Assembly: GCA_040773965.1 (NCBI GenBank)
Contig: JAXGVG010000075.1
Coordinates: 1-8,570, forward strand
DNA length: 8,570 nt
DNA from: JAXGVG01 sp040773965
Lineage (GTDB): Bacteria > Pseudomonadota > Alphaproteobacteria > UBA9219
Direction of reading: 5' to 3'
The notes under the pieces were generated by a model that did no database searches, had not been told where the DNA came from, and saw only the letters and a list, made by a program, of their open reading frames with translations. Below are positions 1 to 5,211 of this stretch, piece by piece (position 1 is the stretch's first letter; every line of letters starts with the position of its first letter). Both the position numbers and the translations under genes were made by a program.

Positions 1-6
1 AAAAGC

Positions 7-32
7 TTAACGGCATCTTAACAAAATATAAC
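7..32 (+). promoter_or_regulatory. CtrA-like full binding site with -10-like hexamer
   Basis: TTAA at 7-10, seven bases, then TTAAC at 18-22 match the full CtrA recognition pattern TTAA-N7-TTAA known from Caulobacter and relatives. A TATAAC hexamer follows at 27-32 and another TTAA half-site lies at 37-40. The gene at 65 begins about 30 bases beyond the -10-like element, which suits a CtrA site overlapping the -35 region of its promoter. In my reading by eye no other TTAA pair in the window has the 7-base spacing. That the host has CtrA is inferred from its apparent alphaproteobacterial origin. Confidence 0.5.
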
Positions 33-64
33 TACGTTAAGTTGGGGAGTGAGACGGTAAGAAG

Positions 65-646
65 ATGGAAAGCCAAACAGGAAAGAGCAAAATTGAGACC
101 GTTCAACTGGTCCCTGCTCCTGCTGCCATTGCGAGCGAGGAAGGTGGGGTATTGGGCTTCTGCCAGACTCCTTTTGAAGCATCTGGACAGATTGTTTCGT
201 CATCGACGTTTTTACGCCTTCCAACCAGTCTTGCAACGGTTGTTGCCGTTAAACAGCCGGTACAGGCTGACGATTATTACTTTTTTTCGCTCATGAAGGG
301 CAAGGCGGTCAATCTCTTTTCCAGGGGGGAAGAGAGAAACAAGCTGGTAAAGAAAGCTTTGGTTCCTTTGAAGTGCGTTATAGGGCTCGGCCTTCTTGGA
401 GCCATGATAAGCAGCATTTTCTATTTTCCGAAATACACGCTTTTACTGGCTTTAGGAAACCTCGTAGTGTTTCCCTCTCTTTTGAGGGGTTTTGACGCTC
501 TCACGGACGACTTCGGAAATAACCGCGAAAACGTATTGGGCCGTACTGTGTATGTCACGGCAAAGCCCGGGAACAAAATTGTGCCGCTTCGCCCTGAGGG
601 CAAGCCCTTGCCTGCCGATGGGTACGTGCCGCTGCCGGCAGCCTAA
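65..646 (+). CDS. Unrecognised small membrane protein (193 aa)
   Basis: I do not recognise a family. The N-terminal half (residues 1 to about 75) is Ser/Thr/Val-rich with no obvious signal peptide. Residues about 99-120 and 123-141 are two hydrophobic stretches separated by a short Pro-Lys turn, so a membrane hairpin is likely, preceded by a basic segment (RGEERNKLVKK, residues 88-98). The C-terminal 50 residues are soluble and Pro/Gly-rich, ending in PLPAA. The start at 65 is preceded only by a weak purine run (GTAAGAAG). An internal Met at 293 would remove the N-terminal part but keep both hydrophobic stretches and has no better ribosome site. A CtrA-like box lies upstream, suggesting cell-cycle control. 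The gene is visibly more A+T-rich than its neighbours and converges on the NrdJ-like gene with 35 bp between stops. That it is a real gene rests on length and the upstream promoter-like sequence only. Confidence 0.6.
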   Translation: MESQTGKSKIETVQLVPAPAAIASEEGGVLGFCQTPFEASGQIVSSSTFLRLPTSLATVVAVKQPVQADDYYFFSLMKGKAVNLFSRGEERNKLVKKALVPLKCVIGLGLLGAMISSIFYFPKYTLLLALGNLVVFPSLLRGFDALTDDFGNNRENVLGRTVYVTAKPGNKIVPLRPEGKPLPADGYVPLPAA

Positions 647-681
647 AAGCCGCATCCTCGTTTCGATAAAAGTGAAAAAAA

Positions 682-2850
682 TTAACGCCGCTTATCCTCT
701 GCGCCGGTTTTTGATTTCAATCCGCCCCGCTTCAAACTCACTGCGCGCGATGTCGCTTTTGGCTTTGCCGCGCGCGACGAAGTGATGTGAGTCAGCGCCT
801 GCTTGCGGGCGTGGCGTGGCGGGGCCTCGGGCATGGGCGCGACCGTCGCGTGTTTCAGCATTTTCTTGCGTGAGGCAAGCGCCGTGGCATGAGATGTTTG
901 CAGCATTGCCGCGCCTTCCGCAAACAACGCGATGCTTTTCACGCCCTGTCGCCAGGCGGCGAGGATCATGTTTTCGCGCTCTTCCTTCGTCTGGTCCGCG
1001 GCAACGCCCACGACAAGATTCACGTCGCCCGTGATGAAGCTTTGAACGGCGGCCGCCATGCGCAAGCAGGCCGGGACGTCTTCAAGAGCGAAGATCTTAT
1101 TGGCATCCGGCGGCAGTTCGCTTGCGCCCGCCACCGTGCCGTGCCCGCAGCAGAAGGCATTGGCGGCGGCAATATCTTGTTCGGAAAAGCTGAGATGGCG
1201 CAGAAGATCGAAGCGCGGGTTCTGGCAATCGTCGGCGGTTAAGCCCAGGCGCGCGCGGCAGAACTCTTCGCCCAGTATCCATGGTGTGAAAGCGTGGCGA
1301 ATGTTGTTTACGCCGGGAAGGTATTCCTCGACGCGCGCGATGGCGGCCGCGTCGAAGCCGCGCTCGTACAACAAGGCATGATTGACGCCGGGCGCGGCTC
1401 TTAACGTGTTGTAGCCGATGGCGAAATCGATAATTCCCTTCACGTCCGAAGGATCGCAGCCCAGCTTGTCGAGCGCGAGCGGTACGGCCGGATGGATCTC
1501 CCGCCGATAGAGGTCTGCGGCCAGCGCGCGATGGCGGACGAGCGTCCGCTCGGCCTCGGCACCCTGCGCTGAACAATCCATGAGCGGCGCGAAAACGGGT
1601 GCGGCGAAAAGGGCCGTCAGCTGAAAATGGCGTAAGCCGTGCTGTTGGACAAGCTCAAGCGCTTCGTCCCAGCGGCGGCGGGCCGTGGCGATCAGGACGA
1701 GGTCGGCGCCGGAGTCAATGTTAAGGGGGGCCGGAAGGATGGATAGATGCTCGTAATCGGTGCGCTCGTCATAAGCGGCCCGCCGGTGGTTGCGCAAGGC
1801 CCGCAAGCGCATTTCGCGTTCGTTTGAAAAAGAAAGGCATGGTCCAAGCAATCCCGCCAGTTCGGCGGAGGCCGCCACGGCTTCGGCGGTCATGATCGCG
1901 CTGATGGCGGCGGCGGTGGCTCGGCCGACCTTGCTGTCGTAGGGGATGGCTATCGACATGAGAAGGGCGGCCAGATTGCCGTACCCGATCGAAAGCGCGC
2001 GCGCAGGATCCGGCGCGGGAACCAGATGTTCGTAATGCATATCCAGCATAAAGACCGTAAGCCTTACGGCATGACGGAAAGCGATGACGTCGAAGGAAGC
2101 GTCAAGACGGCGGAAACGCATCAGGTCGAGCATGAGCCGCGGCGCGGCGGCCGGAGCGGGAGAAGAGCTCCATTCGGCAATTGTGTCGGCAAAGGAAACC
2201 TTAACGAATTCACGATCAGGCGTCACATCCAGCAGGCGATCCCATGCGCGATGCGTCTTTGCGTTGTTGGAGCTTAATAAGGTGTCGATGGTTTCGTTCC
2301 GGATCGAAAAGGCCGCCGTACGCTCGGGGCCGGAGAGATCGGCCTGTTCAAAAGAGATTTCAGGAACAGGCGAGGGCGGATATCCCGGCGAAGGCGACGT
2401 ATGATAGGCCCAATCCGTTCCTATCCGTCCCAACTGCGAGGGATCAAGGACAAGGATGCGTTCGGTCAGCATGAAATTAAGTTCATCGTAGAAAGCCGAG
2501 GCTTCCGCTTCGGTGCGGACGAGGCTTTTTTTCCATGCCGCATAGACGGCAGCGCCCGCCACGCGATGAAATACCTGATGGGCGCCGGTTTCGGACTCTG
2601 TGCGCTTTGCCGCTGTGCCACGCCGCCGCCAAAGCCATGATGGCATTGTGTTCTCTTCAACAGGATGCAAAGCGGAAGGAACCGCAGGGAAGAGAGCGGA
2701 AGCGAAAGCTTGCGCGGCTTCGTTGCTCCAGTTTGGGGGAACATAAACGTTCAGCGGCGTCGCTCCGGCTTTTTCTATCGTATGCGGAACGAAACCTGAG
2801 GGATCACGGGAATCCGCGCCGCTTGATGTGAACAGACGTTCGATGGGCAT
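682..2850 (-). CDS. Catalytically degenerate paralogue of class II ribonucleotide reductase NrdJ
   Basis: NrdJ normally reduces ribonucleotides using adenosylcobalamin and is roughly 1,100-1,250 residues long in alphaproteobacteria; this protein has 722. Similarity to NrdJ, recalled from memory, runs through the whole length: the N-terminal MPIERLFT start; VPPNW near residue 37; PSWLW at 70-74; HQVFHRVAG at 91-99 with FYDEL at 120-124 and WAY at 147-149; FDVIAFRHAVRL at 253-264; YGNLAALLMSIAIPYDS at 290-306; RNHRRAAY at 353-360; APGVNH at 486-491 and WILGEEF at 524-530; MAAAVQSFITG at 598-608. What is missing is the active centre. The glycine-rich radical-site region after residue 150 is absent. 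Where NrdJ has a TINEW stretch followed by NPCSE, this protein has TIAEWSSSPAP running straight into LMLDLMRF. The phosphate loop PTGT is replaced by APVFA before MDC (424-426). The Cys-rich C-terminus is replaced by a Lys/Arg-rich tail (about 660-722). The start ATG has an AGGA ribosome site five bases upstream, and the frame is open for 2.1 kb, so this is not recent decay. It cannot be a working reductase; a regulatory, scaffolding or nucleic-acid-binding role is conjecture. Confidence 0.85.
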   Translation of the reverse strand: MPIERLFTSSGADSRDPSGFVPHTIEKAGATPLNVYVPPNWSNEAAQAFASALFPAVPSALHPVEENTMPSWLWRRRGTAAKRTESETGAHQVFHRVAGAAVYAAWKKSLVRTEAEASAFYDELNFMLTERILVLDPSQLGRIGTDWAYHTSPSPGYPPSPVPEISFEQADLSGPERTAAFSIRNETIDTLLSSNNAKTHRAWDRLLDVTPDREFVKVSFADTIAEWSSSPAPAAAPRLMLDLMRFRRLDASFDVIAFRHAVRLTVFMLDMHYEHLVPAPDPARALSIGYGNLAALLMSIAIPYDSKVGRATAAAISAIMTAEAVAASAELAGLLGPCLSFSNEREMRLRALRNHRRAAYDERTDYEHLSILPAPLNIDSGADLVLIATARRRWDEALELVQQHGLRHFQLTALFAAPVFAPLMDCSAQGAEAERTLVRHRALAADLYRREIHPAVPLALDKLGCDPSDVKGIIDFAIGYNTLRAAPGVNHALLYERGFDAAAIARVEEYLPGVNNIRHAFTPWILGEEFCRARLGLTADDCQNPRFDLLRHLSFSEQDIAAANAFCCGHGTVAGASELPPDANKIFALEDVPACLRMAAAVQSFITGDVNLVVGVAADQTKEERENMILAAWRQGVKSIALFAEGAAMLQTSHATALASRKKMLKHATVAPMPEAPPRHARKQALTHITSSRAAKPKATSRAVSLKRGGLKSKTGAEDKRR

Positions 2851-2852
2851 CT

Positions 2853-2857
2853 GAATC
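2853..2857. promoter_or_regulatory. GANTC site at the NrdJ-like start
   Basis: GAATC lies immediately upstream of the NrdJ-like ATG, overlapping its ribosome-binding region. GANTC is the CcrM methylation target in alphaproteobacteria. It is one of seven such sites in the short intergenic gaps of this window. Confidence 0.4.
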
Positions 2858-2907
2858 CTGTTCTATTTCAGAGTGTTAGATGGTTTTCGAGGAAGCAAAA
2901 AACAAAG

Positions 2908-2916
2908 TTATCCACA
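2908..2916 (+). promoter_or_regulatory. DnaA box, exact consensus
   Basis: TTATCCACA is identical to the strong DnaA box of bacterial origins. It lies 58 bp upstream of the NrdJ-like start, in the divergent gap 2851-3081, where it could place DnaA near that promoter. In E. coli and Caulobacter DnaA regulates ribonucleotide reductase or other replication genes, which makes a regulatory role plausible. A single box can occur by chance, but an exact nonamer in a 230 bp gap with a second box nearby is unlikely to be accidental. Confidence 0.6.
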
Positions 2917-2943
2917 AGATGATGTGTTCAGGAAACATAAATG

Positions 2944-2956
2944 CCACAAAATGTGG
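2944..2956. repeat. Short inverted repeat between the two DnaA boxes
   Basis: CCACA and TGTGG form five-base arms around a three-base AAA centre. Each arm resembles the CCACA core of the DnaA box. It could be an operator half-site pair or a chance palindrome; it is too short for a terminator and has no T-run. Confidence 0.3.
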
Positions 2957-2973
2957 TGGGTTTAAAGAAAAAC

Positions 2974-2982
2974 TTATTCACA
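2974..2982 (+). promoter_or_regulatory. Second DnaA box (TTATNCACA type)
   Basis: TTATTCACA fits the relaxed consensus TTATNCACA. It has the same orientation as the box at 2908, with starts 66 bp apart, close to a whole number of helical turns, so both would lie on about the same face of the DNA. It is followed by a T-rich stretch (2994-3045). The rest of the gap 2851-3081 holds no gene that I can support. Confidence 0.5.
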
Positions 2983-3071
2983 ATCTACTCACGGTTTTTC
3001 GTCCGCTCGTTGCGTTTTTTTGTAAAGTTTTTTTCAAGATTTTCAGCCTACTAAATAACTGCGTCAACCTT

Positions 3072-3081
3072 GATTCGATTC
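3072..3081. promoter_or_regulatory. Tandem GANTC (CcrM-type) sites
   Basis: GATTCGATTC gives two abutting GANTC sites ending exactly at the ATG of the NDUFA12-like gene. Such sites are scarce in the coding sequence of this window and concentrated in gaps, as in genomes with a CcrM methyltransferase. Methylation state could affect transcription or initiation here; this is inference. Confidence 0.4.
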
Positions 3082-3438
3082 ATGTACGAAAACTTTTCCA
3101 ACGTTCACCGCGTCTCTCAGTCGGGCGCAAGGCTTTACACCAAACGCCATGGTGTCGAGGCGAGGGGCGATTCGTCCGGTAACCGCTATTTCCGGTCGTC
3201 TATGAGCGGGAAAAACGGGCAAGAACACCGTTGGATCATTGTTGCAGGGGAGACGGAGGCCACAAAAATACCTTCCTCCTGGCTTATCCGGTTGCATCGT
3301 ATTGCCGATGTGCCATTGTCTGTGGAAAGCATCTCCTGCCATTCCATGCACATGGCTTGTCAGCGTGGTCCGGCATGTCCGGGCAGTCTTCCGTTGGCGC
3401 CGGAAAATGAGTATCAAGCCTGGCATCCTCGCGAGTAA
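3082..3438 (+). CDS. NDUFA12-like NADH:ubiquinone oxidoreductase accessory subunit
   Basis: This 118-residue protein matches the NDUFA12 family (17.2 kDa subunit of respiratory complex I), which in alphaproteobacteria associates with the peripheral arm at the inner membrane. The family pattern is GTRLYTWRHG, then GNxYYR, then RRWVIYNGEAEASKVPPxWHGWLH, then a C-terminal YxAW. Here I read GARLYTKRHG (15-24), GNRYFR (33-38), HRWIIVAGETEATKIPSSW (49-67), LHRIADVPLS (71-80) and EYQAWHPRE at the end. The usual WHxWLH is changed to WLIRLH, and four cysteines in the C-terminal part are unusual. The start is uncertain: I prefer ATG at 3082, but TTG at 3070 is in frame and neither has a clear ribosome site. 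It lies 24 bp before mlaD in the same direction, the arrangement seen in other alphaproteobacteria, so an operon is likely. Confidence 0.8.
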   Translation: MYENFSNVHRVSQSGARLYTKRHGVEARGDSSGNRYFRSSMSGKNGQEHRWIIVAGETEATKIPSSWLIRLHRIADVPLSVESISCHSMHMACQRGPACPGSLPLAPENEYQAWHPRE

Positions 3439-3462
3439 GAAGAACCTTCAGGGAGCACTTCG

Positions 3463-4101
3463 ATGGGACGTAACGCAATTGAAACCGTTTTAGGCGCTGT
3501 GGTTCTGATGCTGGCGGCGTTGTTCATCATGTTCGCTTATTCCAGCTCCGATCTGCAGAAAGTGCAGGGCTATGCGATAAGCGCCAATTTTCCCATGGTG
3601 GACGGCCTGAAGGACGGCAGCGACGTGCGTATCAACGGCGTCAAGGTCGGCTCCATCTCAAGCCTGAACCTCATCACCGATCCCGGACCGAGTCAGTACC
3701 TGGTCAAGGTCCGAATGACCATTCTTCCGAGCGTGAAGCTGCCCATCGACACGATAGCCATGGTCGCTTCGGAAAGCCTGCTTGGCGGCAAGTACATGTC
3801 GCTTGAGATCGGGGTGGACGAGGAAACGATCAAAACCGACGGCACGGGACGCCTTACGCACACGCAAGCGCCCATGCGCCTTGACGACCTGATCGGGCAG
3901 CTTATTTACAGTTCCAAAAAGTCCGATGCGGGATCGTCGTCAAATGAACCTGCGCCAGCCGCCGCGGCGACACCGCCCGCTGCGCCAGCCGCACAAGCCA
4001 CAACGGCAGCCCCTTCACAAGCGGTGACAACCGTGCCGGCAGCGCCGGCGGCAGTACGTTCGACGGTGCCATCCACTGCCGAGCAACCGGCGCATCCGTA
4101 A
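3463..4101 (+). CDS. mlaD: MlaD/MCE-domain lipid transport protein
   Basis: This is an inner-membrane-anchored substrate-binding protein of the Mla phospholipid transport system, in which MlaD forms a hexameric MCE ring between the MlaFEB transporter and periplasmic carriers. Residues 7-26 form the single N-terminal membrane anchor. The MCE domain follows (about 37-117) with the family features FPMVDGLKDGSDVRINGVKV (43-62) and SESLLGGKYMSLEIG (103-117). Residues 160-212 are a low-complexity Ala/Pro/Thr/Ser tail, with an in-frame repeat, that is not part of the conserved fold. GGGAG seven bases before ATG 3463 supports the start. The stop overlaps the next start (TAATG). mlaE, mlaF and mlaB are not in the window, so the gene is an orphan here, as commonly found beside NDUFA12 and DUF2155 genes in alphaproteobacteria. 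Assignment to MlaD rather than another short MCE protein is by domain layout. Confidence 0.88.
   Translation: MGRNAIETVLGAVVLMLAALFIMFAYSSSDLQKVQGYAISANFPMVDGLKDGSDVRINGVKVGSISSLNLITDPGPSQYLVKVRMTILPSVKLPIDTIAMVASESLLGGKYMSLEIGVDEETIKTDGTGRLTHTQAPMRLDDLIGQLIYSSKKSDAGSSSNEPAPAAAATPPAAPAAQATTAAPSQAVTTVPAAPAAVRSTVPSTAEQPAHP
3950..3992 (+). repeat. In-frame 13-bp direct repeat in the mlaD tail
   Basis: CTGCGCCAGCCGC occurs at 3950-3962 and 3980-3992, offset by exactly 30 bp (ten codons). It encodes part of the Ala/Pro-rich C-terminal tail and suggests tail growth by small in-frame duplication. Confidence 0.6.
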
Positions 4102-4484
4102 TGGATAAAAAGCTTTTTCTTGTCTTGGCCGTTTGTCTGGCTTCCTTACCGGCTGCGGCTGCCGTGCCGGCGGAAGACCGGCCGATTGCCGTTTTGCGTA
4201 TGCTCGACAAGATCACCGCGCGCGTCGAGGAACTGGACATACCGGCTGAGCGGCCTTTCAAGTTCGGGACGCTGATGATTACCGTTCGCGCATGTAAGGT
4301 TACGCCTCCCGAGGAAACGCCGGAGGCGGCGGCGTTCGTCGAGGTTGGCGAAATCAAGCCCGGCGAAGCCGAAGCAAGCGTTTTCAGGGGCTGGATGTTC
4401 GCGTCAAGCCCGGCGCTGTCGGCGATGGAGCATCCCGTTTACGACTTGTGGGTGACCGGCTGTAAAAACGCGGCGACCAGGTGA
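4101..4484 (+). CDS. DUF2155 periplasmic protein
   Basis: This 127-residue secreted protein belongs to the DUF2155 family, whose function is unknown. A Sec signal peptide covers residues 1 to about 21 (MDKK, hydrophobic core, ALPAAAA-like end). The mature part carries the family hallmarks as I remember them: LDKITARV (35-42), FGTLMITVRAC (55-65), AAFVEV (77-82), and GWMFASSPALSAMEHPVYDL (97-116) ending in WVTGC (117-121). Cys65 and Cys121 are the only mature cysteines and probably form a disulfide; the DsbA-like protein encoded at 7556-8344 could be its oxidant. Its ATG shares a base with the mlaD stop, implying translational coupling. Its 3' end overlaps the 3' end of aat on the other strand by 46 bp. 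Confidence 0.85.
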   Translation: MDKKLFLVLAVCLASLPAAAAVPAEDRPIAVLRMLDKITARVEELDIPAERPFKFGTLMITVRACKVTPPEETPEAAAFVEVGEIKPGEAEASVFRGWMFASSPALSAMEHPVYDLWVTGCKNAATR

Positions 4485-5113
4485 TCCCAATTCTTCCCCG
4501 GCGGCAACGCGAGCTTGGCCGATTTATCAAGAGCCAGGCTTAACAGGTGATGATAGTTGGTCCGCGTGACTTCAAGAGTGCCGAATTGCGCCAGATGCGC
4601 GGTTTGGAACTGGGTGTCCAGCAGCGTGAACCCACGCGTCTTTAAAAGCGCGACAAGATAGACAAGCGCGATTTTGCTGGCGTTGGGACGGCGGCTGAAC
4701 ATGCTTTCGCCGAAGAAGGCGCTGCCGAGGCTGACGCCGTAAAGGCCCCCGATTAGCTCGTCTTCATGCCGGACTTCGACGCAGTGCGCGTGGCCGCGTT
4801 TATGAAGGTTTGTGTAAAGAGCGACAATTTCAGAATTGATCCACGTAATCGGCCGGTCGGGCGCGGGCGCCGCGCAAGACCTGATGACTTCGCTAAACGA
4901 TGTATCGAGGCTTACGGTGAAGGCGTGCTGGCGAATGATACGGCGCAGCTTGTGCGAAACGTGAAAACGGTTGTCGAGCGGGATGACGGCGCGCATCGGC
5001 GGGTCGAACCAGCGCAATTCATTCGAAGCCGCGCTTTCGGCCATGGGAAAGATCCCCGCCGCGTAGGCGCGGAGAAGAACATCGGGGGTCAGGCGAAAGG
5101 AGCGGCTAGACAT
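4439..5113 (-). CDS. aat: Leucyl/phenylalanyl-tRNA--protein transferase
   Basis: Aat adds Leu or Phe from aminoacyl-tRNA to proteins with N-terminal Arg or Lys, marking them for ClpS/ClpAP degradation in the N-end rule pathway in the cytoplasm. The 224-residue length is normal. Family motifs visible: AYAAGIFPMAE (16-26), RWFDPPMRAVIPL (34-46), FHVSHKLRR (50-58), ITWIN (89-93), IGGLYGVSLGSAFFGESMFS (121-140), NASKIALV (144-151) and LLDTQF (164-169), which carries the conserved Asp166 and Gln168 pair. One oddity: the usual VEVW or VECW before the DELxGG segment reads VEVR, so a conserved Trp is Arg115 (codon CGG, one step from TGG). ATG 5113 gives the expected N-terminus, but I see no clear ribosome site. 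It is last in the minus-strand cluster, 98 bp after accC, with its own promoter-like sequence, and converges on the DUF2155 gene with overlap. Confidence 0.93.
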   Translation of the reverse strand: MSSRSFRLTPDVLLRAYAAGIFPMAESAASNELRWFDPPMRAVIPLDNRFHVSHKLRRIIRQHAFTVSLDTSFSEVIRSCAAPAPDRPITWINSEIVALYTNLHKRGHAHCVEVRHEDELIGGLYGVSLGSAFFGESMFSRRPNASKIALVYLVALLKTRGFTLLDTQFQTAHLAQFGTLEVTRTNYHHLLSLALDKSAKLALPPGKNWDHLVAAFLQPVTHKS

Positions 5114-5137
5114 CGGGATTCATTAAGGTGAAGGCGC

Positions 5138-5170
5138 GAATCACTATAAGTTATTGAGAAAATTGGTTAA
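5138..5170 (-). promoter_or_regulatory. Possible promoter of aat with GANTC site
   Basis: Read on the minus strand, TTAACC (5170-5165) and TATAGT (5148-5143) are separated by 16 bases and resemble -35 and -10 hexamers. A GAATC site (5138-5142) abuts the -10, near the expected transcription start, and a second GANTC lies at 5117-5121. The rest of the 98 bp gap between accC and aat shows neither a gene nor a hairpin terminator. The promoter is predicted from pattern only. Confidence 0.4.
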
Positions 5171-5211
5171 TGCCAAGCGGGAAAGTCAGGCGTACAGACG
5201 GTGAAAGGGAT

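Noticed and set aside
631..642. Perfect palindrome GCTGCCGGCAGC at the end of the first gene
   Set aside because: It has no loop and no T-run on the plus strand, and codes for the last residues; it is weak as a terminator.
1097..1576. Second minus-strand frame inside the NrdJ-like gene
   Set aside because: The Arg-rich product is typical of an off-frame reading of G+C-rich sequence, and the NrdJ similarity lies in the other frame throughout, so no frameshift is needed.
2851..3081. Chromosomal replication origin
   Set aside because: Only two DnaA boxes and no origin-type neighbours (dnaA, dnaN, hemE, parAB); a DnaA-regulated promoter explains the data more simply.
2880..3182. Plus-strand frame of 100 codons across the gap and into the NDUFA12-like gene
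   Set aside because: It has no recognisable motifs, overlaps the better-supported NDUFA12-like frame, and spans the DnaA-box region; Lys/Phe-rich content is just A+T-rich DNA.
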